From positions 69,686,136 through 69,750,135 of the forward strand of contig CM064867.1 of NCBI GenBank assembly GCA_032719365.1: a DNA stretch of 64,000 nucleotides, given 5' to 3'. Position 1 is the first letter of the stretch. Every line of letters starts with the position of its first letter. Below are positions 22,413-34,874 of the stretch, one piece after another. Source of the DNA: Prinsepia uniflora (Eukaryota > Streptophyta > Magnoliopsida > Rosales > Rosaceae). The notes beneath the pieces were generated by a model that did not search any database, was not told where the DNA came from, and was given only the letters and a program-made list of their open reading frames with translations. Made by a program: the position numbers and the translations under genes.

Positions 22413-23939
22413 TGAAACGACCCATCTTAATCCCCCCGGGATTAACACGGGATGCATCATGATCCCATCTGACATGAAGAGTTAGACAAGGGAATAAATT
22501 AAAACCATCAGCCCGACTGGCTTCCAGAGCGCGCCTGGATCCGGTGAAGTAATGTGATGTCTCGGTCTCTGCTACAGTCCGTATCCGTGATCAACCTGAA
22601 GGGCATTAAAACCAGAAAAGACTATGAGTGGGCGAAAATAAATGAGTTCATAAAAACATATTTCATAAAGACATTTATACAATTCCATACATAGTAACCA
22701 TATGTGGGAACTCAGCCCAAATCCATTTATTATTCACAAAACACAATTTCGAAAATCCAAGAAATCATGTTTATCAATAGCATATAACCAATCCTGTCAA
22801 GGTTTCTAAAGCTATGCGCGTGCAACTTGGGGTCTCAAATCCCAAGTCTCCCCAGGGTCCACCCAGGTTATTGTCCGTAAATCAATGACCCTCCCTAGGG
22901 ATTATAATCCATAATAGCCTTTTTGAGAGTAAGGTACCCAACGGGGCCGACGACTCTACTCAGTTAGTGCTCCGTGACTACTCCGGGGTGGTCCTCCCAG
23001 GCCAACGACCCACCTCAGAGGAGACAATCCATAAATATATAAGGATAGTAAATGAAAAACCATTTTGAAATCATTCTCAAAACCTTTCAAGGGTTCATGC
23101 CTGGTCCCCATAAATCGACATGAACCAGAAATCCATTCATGGGTCCCCGAATCGAAATCACAATCGTAAACCATAATTGGGCCTCAAGACCGAATTCATA
23201 AACCAACTGGGCCTCACGCCTAGTTTCGTAAACCAACTGGGCCTCGTGCCGATTGCGTAAACCAAAAGGGTCTCGTGCTCGATTTTGTAAACCAAATAGG
23301 CCTCGTCCTCGATATCATAAACCAAATGGGCCTCATGCCAGATTTCGTAACCTAACTGGGCCCCGTGCTCGATTTCGTAAACCAAATGGGCCTCGTTCCC
23401 GATTTCGTAACCTAACCGGGCCCCGACCACGATTCGTAAATCAACTGGGCCTCGAGCCGGATACGTAAATCAACAGGGCTTGAGCATGATAAGTAAACCA
23501 ACTGGGCCTCTGGACCGATGCCTTGTTAAATCAAATGGACTTCAAGTTCGAGAGTTCGTAAATCAAATGGGTCTTGTGCCCGATTCCAAATTTTCAAATC
23601 CGAACTCAGTTCACCAACCAGTTGGGCCCCTGGCCTAATAACGTGACTGAAATGGACTTCGAGTCCAAGGGTTTCTAAAACAAATGGGTCTCGTTCCCGA
23701 GTTTACCTTTTCAAATCCAAAACCATTTCATTAAACCATTATCAAAACCATAAGCACATCTAATAAGTGCAAAACCATAAACCTCGATTTACGTCCAAAT
23801 ACGTAAATAGCCTCGAAATACATGAAATCATGTAAATCACCAATATCCAAATCATCATCATAGAATCACATATGTAAAAAATATAAAACATTTATGCATG
23901 CATCACAGTTTAGAAATCAAAGTCCACTCACAGACCATC
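22413..23939 (-). mobile_element. 3' LTR of LARD-like element E3, first part
   Basis: It begins TGAAACGACCC after the target duplication CTCTG (22408-22412) and matches 38146-39830. It is interrupted at 23940 by E2. Compared with the right LTR it lacks about 130 bp (right copy about 38411-38539), and the joint lies in a short CATTTA direct repeat. Confidence 0.88.
23160..23620. repeat. Tandem array of about 30-bp palindromic units in E3 left LTR
   Basis: Degenerate units of about 30 bp have the form AACCAAMTGGGCCTCGTGCC plus CGATTTCGT. The core GGGC..GCCC is a short inverted repeat, and some units change both arms (GGAC..GTCC). The matching array in the right LTR is 39040-39500. Confidence 0.8.
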
Positions 23940-24531
23940 TGACAGGACCCACCCTCAATCCCCCGGGATTAAGGGCAAAGTTCTGCTCCCGTTGAACTTA
24001 CGCACGACACGAAGGCTAAACCAACGTCCAACCTCCATGTGACACGTAAGTCGAACAAGGGATTCTCGATCAGACCGTCCAAAAAGAATCCGGAAGTCCC
24101 AGAGCGCGCATACTCTACTGTGGATCGTACGTGTGATGTCTCCGTCTCTCTCGACCGACAGCCTGCACCGCAACACCCTAGAGGGTATCGAAAACACAAA
24201 AGACTGTGAGTGGACAAAAATATGTAATAAGTTCAAAAACGATTCCATGAAACAATTACAGTTATACCCTCCATTTAAAAACCAGTGCATGCATATAAAA
24301 CTCATTCCATAAAACCATCATATCCAAAACCATCAATGAAAACCATTTGAAAATCGAACCAATTTCGTCATTCAAATCCAAGGCTTCAGCCCAAAATCAC
24401 AAATCAATCGCAAGGTACGGGAACTCGGTCCCAAAACTTTTCAAATCCAAATCATCAGGGCCACTACCCAAAACATCTGAAAACCAGTAAAAAACATCAA
24501 TCATACAAGTTTTCTGGATCTCAAGTGCACC

Positions 24532-24782
24532 CGAGTCTTTAAACTCAAAACCATGCGCAATAATCAGGCATTCCCGGGATATCAACGAGTCTTTAAACTC
24601 AAAACACAATCACAGGCCTCGGGGGGTATAACAATCACCGAGTATTTAAACTCAAAACATATACCGAGTCTTTAAACTCAAAACATATCAATCCAGGGCC
24701 CTACACGCGTCAATCAACCGAGTCTTTAAACTCAAAACCAGATCCAGCGAGTTTTTCTTTTCTTTTTCCGGGTCTTTAAACC
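24532..24782. repeat. GAGTCTTTAAACTC palindrome array, E2 3' LTR
   Basis: Six copies, spaced 25 to 55 bp. Five have GAG..CTC arms (one with an internal change) and the last, near 24769, has GGG..CCC arms. The homologous array in the other LTR is at about 30016-30270. Confidence 0.85.
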
Positions 24783-26768
24783 CAAAACCATTTTTCAATC
24801 AACAGTGAAAACCATAGAAAATCCATCTCCGAATTATCAACAATGATTCCATAAGCTAGCATCCGGAACCATCACCCCGAACCCAAATCCAGATTCCCTT
24901 TCTAAGTCTCAAAACCAAATCCGAAATCTCATTTCCGAAATTCAGTTTCAAAATCGAAATCTCATTTCCGAAATCATATGAACAGCGCTCCAAGCCCGAA
25001 ATCACTTTCCCGAAATCCATTTCAAATCCTTGAAATCAAATCATATTTCAAATCCCAAAATCCAATCATCAAAATCATAGTCAAATCACATCATCGATCG
25101 AAATCTCGTAAAACGTGAAATTTCGTAAATATCGCGAAACCGTGCAAAATCGTAAACCATAAAGATCATAAATCAAATCATAGAATCACGTATAGAAAAA
25201 TATAAAAACATATATGCATGCATCATAAGTTTGAAAGCAAAGTCCACTCACAGACCATTCTGCTGCTGCCTCGATATACATGCACCTACGCCGTTCTCGT
25301 CCAATCCACTATCATCGACTTTCTCGAACCGGTCCAAATCACATAATAACATTACTAACTACTTCACAATGCTCATACCAAAGCCCCGTAATTTTTCCGA
25401 AAATTTAACTATTTTTAACCGAGGCCTAAAACCATCAGACATCTCGAGACAGATCGAGACGATGTACGATCGACTCGAAACCAATCCCAAAATGTTCGTT
25501 ACATTGAATACTTTAAAAATCGTGTTGGAACCTTTCTCAAAAGGTGTGCCATGCGCCTACACGGGCCGCTTGAAGTGGCTGCGTGTGGGCCACACACGCC
25601 TAAGGCACTGTTCATCGTCTTCCTTAATCGATAGGTCTGAACCGGTCTGCAAATCATGTCCAACCGTGAACCGACGTGGGCGGTTTCCTAATTAATCCTA
25701 GTCCAATTTCATTCCTTATTATTCTATTAGGTTCGTTCAATCGTGTAGAATCGAATTATCGAATGAAATCGTGAATTTAGGGTCGATTGGTTACCTTCCA
25801 AGTCGACAAATCCTCGGATTTTTTTCCAGGTTCCAGCGTCCCCTTCTCCGACGACCATTCCTCTGTTTTCCAAGCTCTTTAGCTTTATCTTAACCTCCAA
25901 AGTAAAATCCAATAAGCCAAACATATCAATTAGCACGAAAACAAGTTCCACTATTTTTGAATTCGAATGAAGGTTTCTCTGTAACTCACCTTACCTTCCA
26001 TTAGTAAGTCTCAAAACCAAGCTCAAAAGCTCCCTGACGATCTTAAAAACATAACTCAATTCACCAATTCGATCCTTATCCCTTAAAACACACTTTACTC
26101 TTACCACAAGGAAACAGGGGACTCCCGATGTTGTTTGACTTTTTCACCGCCTCTTGCCGTCGTCGGCAGCTGTGCTGCCACCACCCTTTATGTCCCATCA
26201 TTTATAGTCTTTTTCATTCACTCAGCAAAGGCAAAAGATGAAAATCGAAGGGAGTTGTGGAGTGGGTTCCTCACGATTTTACTCTGTGTTCTGTTTTTCT
26301 CTGTGCTTTTGCATTACAAACCCGTGCACAAAACAATTTGTTTTCGTTTTAAAACAGAACGTGAGGCAACAGGGAGGTTATACAACCATCAAGGTAAGGC
26401 CACGCGTCAAAGTCTCTGTGGGCATCATTTCCAACAATCAGCCAAGTGTCCCCTGATCACTGGGCACTAATCCCAACACAGGAAATGTCCAGAATGCCCC
26501 CTCAAGGACAAATTACCGTTTTGCCCTTCGTAATCCCTGACCCGTAATTCTATTTCCCAAACTCCAAATGATACATGCCGCCTGTCGTTGGAATCAGGGA
26601 CTCGAGACCTTCTTAACGGTCCTCGAAATATGTGAAAGTGACTTGTCGTCCAAAAAGTCAACCATTTGCCCCTATTCCACCAAAATTACTAAAGTACCCT
26701 CAACCTTCCAAACGTCATAACTTCCTCCTCGGAAGTCAGAATCGGACGTGCCACCTATCTATGAACTC

Positions 26769-26790
26769 GTGACTTCCCAAATTACGTCAC
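26769..26790. promoter_or_regulatory. U3 inverted TGACG module, E2 3' LTR
   Basis: GTGACTT, 8 nt, ACGTCAC: one mismatch in the arms, about 180 bp from the LTR edge. Confidence 0.45.
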
Positions 26791-26969
26791 GGTCATCGGT
26801 CAATGTCCATTTGATAGCCCGATCAAAAAGTCTATATTTTGCCCAATTCCAAGGGCAAAATCGTAATTTTGCACCGTCCATCCGAAATTATCCAACTAAT
26901 CACCGATTAACTTTACTAATCCATCATTAACCACTAATCTAATCCCATTTCCCGGGACGGGTCCTTACA

Positions 26970-29425
26970 ATCTACCCCCTTCTAAGAATTTCGTAACCGA
27001 AATTCTGCACCTCGTACCTCCCTACGTAACTGTTGGAATCCAACTGATCTCACACCTGGGTCTCCTACCCGGTGTCCAGCACCAGCCAATCCAAAGTATC
27101 CTGACAGTACCCAAACTGTCACCACATCTTACCCAGGGAATCAACTCAACCAGCTTTTAGTTCATCGGGAGATCGTCCGAATCGCAGTAGGGTCATCACC
27201 AATCCATCTCGTTCCCGCGATATTCCTAACACCACACTAGCCGACACTCACGGCTCAACTATCACTAGGTACGCACCACTACTACAAGACAGAGCACTAT
27301 CCTCATCTGTATGTCCATCATATCCAACCTCTGTCTTGTCATCTTATCCTCATGATCCACCATATTTCAATCTTGAGTCAAAAGCACTCTAGTCCGGATC
27401 GACTCACTCCTAAGTGGATCCTACTGACTAGGTTTCAAACCACTGCATCAAATCCAATCGATTTGTATATTACACATCTAGATTGTGGGTTCTCTTTAAT
27501 AACATCATATCGATCAATTATAGTCACTATTTTTCCATACCCTTCTGTCATCCTCCAACGGAACTCTCAATGGTCCACAACTAGGACATCAAAAAGTCAT
27601 CCTGCCTGAATCCAACTTAGCACAATCCTACTGTACTCGCCACACAGGCCACTCCCGGTGTCACCATGTACTCTTTCTACTCCCGAACACATCCACCCGT
27701 GTTCATGACCAAGAGGGGGGGTCACCATTCCTGAAGTTCCTTTATTGAATCCCCAAATCAACTCTAAAACATCAATCTTTCACATGCGAAATCTAACACC
27801 ATCTCGGAATCAACACACATCTCATCGTCTAAACTACAACGGCTCTTGATTCCAAGATTCTAACCATGTGGGAAGTATATCCACCTTTTCCAACCATGGA
27901 ACTCAATCCGAAACACGAATACCACCATTGGACCAACTATCTAAACGTCAACTCCGCTACACTTAGGCGATCCACGACTCCTACGGATCACAACCACGTG
28001 TCCGTAACTAAACCAACTCACCGACCAACCCACTTGTCGGTTATCCCCTTTTATACACACCCAGAAGGACGTCACTCATCACTCCTTCTGATGATCGCAT
28101 CCTAACCTTTCTGAGGTTCAACCCCGAGCACCACTATCACACTCATAACCAAGTCTCAAGATCACAATCAACGATCACTCGCCTCGGCCTCCTGAGTCCT
28201 TATCCTCGAGTTCATCAAGCGCCAATCTCAGCAAATCACCAATCACGAGCCTCGGGCTTACCTAAACGCCAACCTCTGCATTTCTATCACAACAGGGGGA
28301 GTCCACGAAATCAACTTCACGGATGGTCAAATCCAACCATACTAACCTACATCCAATCACGAGGCAGAGGTCCATTGCGCTTCTGCTACGCTACTTTGAT
28401 CAGACTCACGGTATCCTGACCGTTCGTCCCAACCATGACCTACCAATGGTCATCAAATATCCCCGCTCGGTTAGTGGTTCCTACCAAACACTTGTCACTT
28501 CGCAACTGGCCCCAACCTCGACTCGATGTGCCCATCCGACCATTTACAAGCATCCCAACTTGGGGCACATCATGCCGGTCTAGCACTCTTAGCACACCAG
28601 TCCCGAGCCTCTGCTCCTATCAAGCCAAAATCCTCAATCTACGCTCGTGTCAGAGGAACTAACCTCCCTCGTAGTCCAATACACCGAGCACCTAACGCTG
28701 GACCCGTCCAGAATTGTCCACCAACCAATCACTACCTCGACTGCTCTTAGCAGCACCATCACCCCAACTCACGGGTTCCAGACCAGTCATCTCACGGGGT
28801 TCCTCAAATCATCCTCGCCAAACGGGTTATCCTAAACCCGCGACAGCCACTAGTTCACTATAACCTTACCACTCGGGTCGTCACACCCGACTAAGACTAT
28901 CCGTTATCATATCTCCACACACTAACATCGTAGCCGTACAAATCCAAGCTCAAACAATCTGACCCTAATAGTCTCAAGTCCATACTTTCGTCATCCAATC
29001 ACCATCCGGCCCAACAGGCCACCGTTAAGCGGCCTCTTTGGCCAACGTATACCACCAGCTCAACAGGCTACTATCGGGCCCCACAGGTCAACCAGCCTAC
29101 TCAATCGTAGCTCACTGTCATATCTCCGACCCTATGGTCCAACCATGGAGCAAATACAGCGCCAAACACGCTAACCAATCCGGCCCCAAGCCAACATATA
29201 TCATACCTTGCACCGCGTATCGAGCGACTAGTACCCTAGCACTAACAATCACTGCTACCTATCCACTAACGAACATGCTATCACTATCGCGTCCAGGTTG
29301 ATGACAGGTTGTTCCACGTTGAGACATCACATCCACAGTAACCTCACAACACCCAAGTCGATGAACCAACGACTCTGGGAACCAAACCTAGCGCAAGACA
29401 CACGAAACCGGCTCTGATACCAATT
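26970..29425 (-). mobile_element. Non-coding internal domain of E2 (LARD-like, 2456 bp)
   Basis: At the 3' LTR side the minus strand shows a purine-rich tract and a variant of the Tekay end signature (ATTTCGGTTACGAAATTC). At the other side is a perfect PBS. No gag, protease, RT or integrase motif appears in any frame, and the open frames here are short and lack family features. The interior is related to that of E3, with shared blocks such as CCACGTGTCCGTAA. This fits a non-autonomous large retrotransposon derivative using Tekay proteins in trans, which is inference. Confidence 0.85.
29411..29422 (-). other. Primer binding site of E2 (initiator tRNA-Met)
   Basis: The minus strand reads TGGTATCAGAGC, three bases from the LTR start at 29426. 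Confidence 0.93.
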
Positions 29426-32400
29426 TGACAGGACCCACCCTCAATCCCCCGGGATTAAGGGCTAAGTTCTGCTCCCGTCTAACTTACGCACGACACGAAG
29501 GCTAAACCGACGTCCAACCTCCATGTGACATGTAAGTCAGACAAGGGATTCTCAATCCGACCGTCCAAAAAGCATTCGGACTTCCCAGAGCGCGCAGACT
29601 CTACTGTGGATCGTACGTGTGATGTCTCCGTCTCTCTCGATCGACAACCCGAATCGCAACAACCTGGAGGGTATTGAAAACACAAAAGACTGTGAGTGGA
29701 CAAAAATAAGTAATAAGTTCAAAAACAGTTCCATAAAACAATTACAGTTATACCCTCCATTTAAAAACCAATGCATGCATATAAAACTCATTCCATAAAA
29801 CCACCATATCCAAAACAATCAATGAAACCATTTGAAAACCGAATCAATTCCGTCATTCAAATCCAGGGCCTCAGCTCAAAAATCACAAATCAATCGCAAG
29901 GTACGGGAACTCGGTCCCAAAACTCGTCCAATCCAAATCATCCGGGCCACTTCCCAAAACATCTGAAAACCAGTGAAAAACATCAATCATACAAGTTTGC
30001 TGGATCTAAAGTGCGCCCGAGTCTTTAAACTCAAAACCATGCGCAATAATCAGGCATTCCCGGGATAACAACGAGTCTTTAAACTCAAAACACAATCACA
30101 GGCCTCAGGGGGTATCACAATCATCGAGTCTTTAAACTCAAAACATATACCGAGTCTTTAAACTCAAAACATATCAATCCAGGGCCCTCACCCCGTCAAT
30201 CAACCGAGTCTTTAAACTCAAAACCAGATCCAGCGAGTTTTGCTTTTCTTTTTCCTTGTCTTTAAACCCAAAAACACTTTTCAATCAACAGTGAAAACCA
30301 TAGAAAATCCATCTCCGAATTCGCATCAATGATTTCGTAAGCTAGCGGAACCATCATCCTGAACCCAATTCCAGATTCCCTTTCCATGTCTAAAAACCAA
30401 ATCCGAAATCTCATTTTCGAAATCCAGTTTCAAAACCGAAATCTCATTTCCGAAATCATATGAACAGGGCTCCAAGCCCAAAATCACATTCCCAAAATCC
30501 ATTTCAAATCCTTGAAATCAAATCATATTTCAAATCCCAAAATCCAATCATCAAAATCATAGTCAAATCACATCATCAATCGAAATCTCGTAAAACGTGA
30601 AATTCCGTAAAGATCTCAAAAACCATGCAAAATCGTAAACCGTAAAGATCATAAATCAAATCATAGAATCACGTATAGAAAAATATAAAAACATATATGC
30701 ATGCAACATAAGTTTGAAAGCAAAGTCCACTCATGGACCATTCTGCCGCTGCCTCGATATGCGTGCACCTAAGCCGTTCTCGGCCAATCCACTATCATCG
30801 GCTCTCCCGAACCTGTCCAAATCCCATAATAACGTTACTAACTACTTCAAAATGCTCATATCAAAGCCCCATAATTTTCCTGAATTTTTAACTATTTTTA
30901 ACCGAAGCCTAAAACCTTCGTACATCTCGAGACATATCGAGACGATGTCCGATCGACTCGAAATCAATCCCAAAATGTTCGTTACATTGAATACTTTAAA
31001 AATCGTGTTGGAACCTTTCTCAAAAGGCATGCCATGCGCCCACACGCACCGCCTGAAGTGGCTGCGCATGGGCCTCACGCTCCTAAGGCACTGTTCATCA
31101 TCTTCCTTAATCGACCGGTCTGAACTGGTCTGTAAATCTGGTCCAACCGTGAACCGGCGTGGGTGGTTTCCTGCTTAATCCTAGTCCAATTTCATTCCTT
31201 TTTATTCTATTAGGTTCGTTTAATCTTGTAGAATCGAATTATCGAATGAAATCGTGAATTTAGGGTCGAATGGTTACCTTCCAAGTCGACAAATCCTCAG
31301 ATTTTTTTCTAGGTTACAGTATCCCCTACTCCGGCGACCATTCCTCTGTTTTCCAAGCTCTTTAGCTTTGTCTTAACCTCCAAAGTAAAATCCAATAAGC
31401 CAAACATATCAATTAGCACGAAAACAAGTTCCACCATTTTTGAATTCGAATGAAGGTTTCTCTGTAACTCACCTTACCTTCCATTAGTAAGTCTCAAAAC
31501 CAAGCTCAAAAGCTCCCTGACGATCTTAAAAACATAACCTAATTCAACAATTCGATCCTTATCCCTTAAAATACACTTCACTCTTACCACAAGGAAACAA
31601 GGGACTGCCGATGTTGTTTGACTTTTTCACCGCCTCTTGCCGTCGTGGGCAGCCGTGCTGCTACCACCATTTATGTCCCATCATTTCTAGTCTTTTTCAT
31701 TCCTCAGTAAAGGCAAAAGATGAAAATCGAAGGGAGTTGTGGAGTGGGTTTCTCTCGATTTTACTCTTTGTTCTGTTTTTCTCTGTGCTTTTGCATTCCA
31801 AACCCGTGCACAAAACAATTTGTTTTCGTTTTAAAACAGAACGTGAGGCGGCAGGGAGGTTCTACAACCATCCAAGTAAGGCCACGCGTCAAAGTCTCTG
31901 TGGGCATCATTTCCAACAATCAGCCAAGTGTCCCCTGATCACTGGGCACTAATCCGAACGCAGGAAATGTCTAGAATGCCCCCTCAACGATGAATTACCG
32001 TTTTGCCCTTCGTAATCCCTGACCCGTAATTCTATTTCCCGAACTCCAAATGATACATGCCACCTGTCGTTGGAATCAGGGACTCGAGACCTTCCTAACG
32101 GTCCTTGAAATATGTGAAAGTGACTTGTCGTCCAAAAAGTCAACCTTTTGCTCATATTCCACCAAAATTACCAAAGTGCCCTCAACTTTCCGAACGTCAC
32201 AACTTCCTTCTCGGATGTCAGAATCAGACGTGCCACCTGCCTATGAACTCGTGTCGTCCCAAACTACGTCACGGTCATCGGTCAATGTCCATTTGACCTC
32301 CCGATCAAAAAGTTGACATTTTGCCCAATTCCAAGGGCAAAATCGTCATTCTGCACCGTTCGTCTGAAATTATCCAACTAATCACCGATTAACTTTACTA

Positions 32401-32451
32401 ATCCGTCATTAACCACTAATCTAATCCCGTTTCCCGAGATGGGTCGTTACA
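29426..32451 (-). mobile_element. 5' LTR of E2 (3026 bp)
   Basis: It matches 23940-26969 over its full length and is adjacent to the PBS. Unusually, its outer end at 32451 is not followed by host or E3 LTR sequence but by a second copy of the E2 internal domain. In the present arrangement it therefore also acts as a 3' LTR for a further, truncated unit. Confidence 0.92.
32251..32272. promoter_or_regulatory. U3 inverted TGACG module, E2 5' LTR
   Basis: GTGTCGT, 8 nt, ACGTCAC: one mismatch in the arms. Confidence 0.45.
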
Positions 32452-33728
32452 ATCTACCTCCCTCTTAGAATTTTGTCCCCGAAATTCCTCACCTCGTTCC
32501 TCCGTACGCAATTGGGGGAATCCAAATGATCTCACACCTGGGTCTCTTACCCGGTGTCCAGCACCTGCTAATCCAAAGTATCCTGACAGTACCCAAACTG
32601 TCACCACATCTTACCTAGTGAATCAACTCAACCAAATTTTAGTTCATCGGGAGATCGTCCCAATCGCACTGAGGTCATCACCAATCCATCGCATTCCCGC
32701 GATATTCCCAACACCACACCAGATGACACTCACGGCTCAACTATCACTAGGTACGCACCACTGCTACAAGACAGAGCACTCTCCTCATCTGTATGTCCAA
32801 CATATTGAACCCCTATCTTGTCATCTTATCCTCCTGATCCACCATATTTCAATCCTGAGTCAGAAGCACTCCAGTCCCGATCCACTCACTCCTAAGTGGA
32901 TCCTACTGAATAGGTTTCAAACCACTGCATCAAATCCAATCGATTTGTATACCGCACGTCTAGATTGTGGGTTCTCATTAGTAACCTCATATCGATCAGT
33001 TATAGTCACTCTTTATCCATTCCCTTCCGTCATCCTCCAACACAACTCTCAATGGTCCACAACTAGGACATCACAAGTCATTCTGCCTTAATTCAACTTA
33101 GCACAATCCTACGACACTCGCCACACAGGCCACTCTCGGAGTCACCAAATACTCTTTCTACTCCCGAACACATCCACATGTGTTCATAACCAAGAGGGGG
33201 GTCACCATTCCTGAAGTTCCTTTAATGAATCCCTAAATCAACTCTAAAACATCCATCTTTAACATGCGACATCTAACACCATCTCGAAATCAACACACAT
33301 CTCATCGTCTAAACTACAACAGCTCTTGATTCCAAGATTCTAACCATGTCGGAAGTATATCCACCTTTTCCAACCGTGGAACTCAATCCGAAACACGAAT
33401 ACCACCATTGGACCAACCGTCTAAACCTCAACTCCGCTACACTTAGGTGATCCATGACTCCTACGGATCACAACCACGTGTCCGTAATTAAACCAACTCA
33501 CCGACCAACCCACTTGTCGGTTATCCCCTTTTATACACACCTAGAAGGACGTCACTCATCACTCCTTCTGATGATCGCATCCCAACCTTTCTGAGGTTCA
33601 ACCCCGAGCACCATTATCACACTCATAACCATGTCTCGTGATCACAATCAAAGATCACTCACCTCGACCTCCTGAGTCCTGATCCTTGAGTTCATCAAGC
33701 ACAAATCTCAGCAAATCACCAATCACGA
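32452..33728 (-). mobile_element. Second, truncated copy of the E2 internal domain
   Basis: It matches 26970-28248 almost end to end and then stops at the shared trinucleotide CGA (33726-33728), where sequence of the E3 LTR begins. The remaining half of the internal domain and a third LTR, expected from an LTR-int-LTR-int-LTR array, are absent. Confidence 0.88.
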
Positions 33729-34874
33729 CCCGTTTTCCTCCATTTTGATCCCTATAGGTTCTTCTAACCATTCCCTATCCATCTAAGCTTTCAAACTCAG
33801 AAAAACAAGTCGAAATCGTACCTCCATGATCGAAGAATGGTGACGGCCATCTCCTCCGCTGTCTCCGGCCACCATAGGCTACCCGAGGCCTTGCTTCCAA
33901 TCCCACTGGACCCCTTGCAACCTCAGAAGCATTTTCCAAGCAACCAAAACAGTTAACAACCCTTAAAACAAGATCTGCCATTTTAGACCAAAACCAAAAT
34001 ATTTTCGAGAGGACCACCTACCATCGCCTTCGTGCATGGCCATGGCCACCCCTATATTCGTCTAGCCCTCATAACCCGTTGGGTCCAACCAAAACAATCA
34101 ACAGGCTCCCAAACTCGAACTATGACTTTTGGAACCACTTCGGTCCCTTGCCTCCGTACCCGGCCACCGTCCACGATGGCTAGACTCGTGACCGCTAGTT
34201 GACTCGCCTCGATCTCCCGTCTAAGTTTCATTCAGGTTTCACAAGCAAAAGATGAAGTTTGGGGGTTGTGAGTATGATTGTGCTGTGTGTTTGTTTTGAG
34301 ATGGAAAATGGTGATCGGGTTTGGAAGTGAAAAATGAAAGAAGATTATAGCTGATGATCAGATGAGAGAAAGATGGACGGTGGAGATGAGAGGGAAAGGT
34401 AGAGATGAATGGCGGAGATGGAAAAAGGGTGGGATTAAGTATAAAGTAATTAGGATAATAATATTTAATTGAAATAGATCCACTTTTTAGGGAAACCACC
34501 AATGGGATGAGTGACACTTGTCACTCATCCATGGGTCCCACATAAATATCTGCCCAATTAGAATTTGCCACTTAATTTTTGCCTCGTAATTCGTGCATAG
34601 TCCAATTGACCTCCCGTGACCTTAACTTTTCTGTCCGACGTCCGATTTCGACGTGCGTCCTGTCTACGAAGTCGTGACATCCCGATCTAGGTCACGGTCA
34701 TCGGTCCTCATATGTATGACTCCCCGAGTCAAAAGTCAACATTTTACCCACGACTAGGGGCAAAATAGTCATTTTACACCGTCCGGCCGATTTCATCCAA
34801 CTAATTACCCATTAATCTTACTAATCCTTCATTGGTTACTAATCTAATTCCGAAATTCAGGACGGGTCGTTACA
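33729..34874 (-). mobile_element. 3' LTR of E3, second part
   Basis: It matches 40285-41429 of the right E3 LTR and ends GGACGGGTCGTTACA. About 450 bp of the LTR between this piece and the first piece (right copy about 39831-40281) is missing, lost in the same deletion that removed part of the E2 array. Confidence 0.88.
34674..34695. promoter_or_regulatory. U3 inverted TGACG module, E3 3' LTR
   Basis: GTGACAT, 8 nt, AGGTCAC: the arms still pair at six of seven positions although both differ from the consensus. Confidence 0.4.

Larger units (their letters stand above)
23940..26969 (-). mobile_element. 3' LTR of LARD-like element E2 (3030 bp)
   Basis: It starts TGACAGGACCCACCC and ends GGGACGGGTCCTTACA. 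It matches 29426-32451, with visible divergence of a few percent. CCATC before it (23935-23939) is the probable target site, and the partner copy is lost. It contains the GAGTCTTTAAACTC array (24532-24782), an RY motif and the doubled U3 module. The 154-codon frame at 25231-25695 has a counterpart in the other LTR, but the two proteins differ at many residues, so selection is not evident. Confidence 0.92.

Noticed and set aside
25231..31178. 154-codon open frames at 25231-25695 and 30714-31178 with similar products
   Set aside because: They are the same place in the two LTRs of E2. Their products differ at about 30 residues, mostly through single-base replacement changes, so there is no sign of protein-level constraint.
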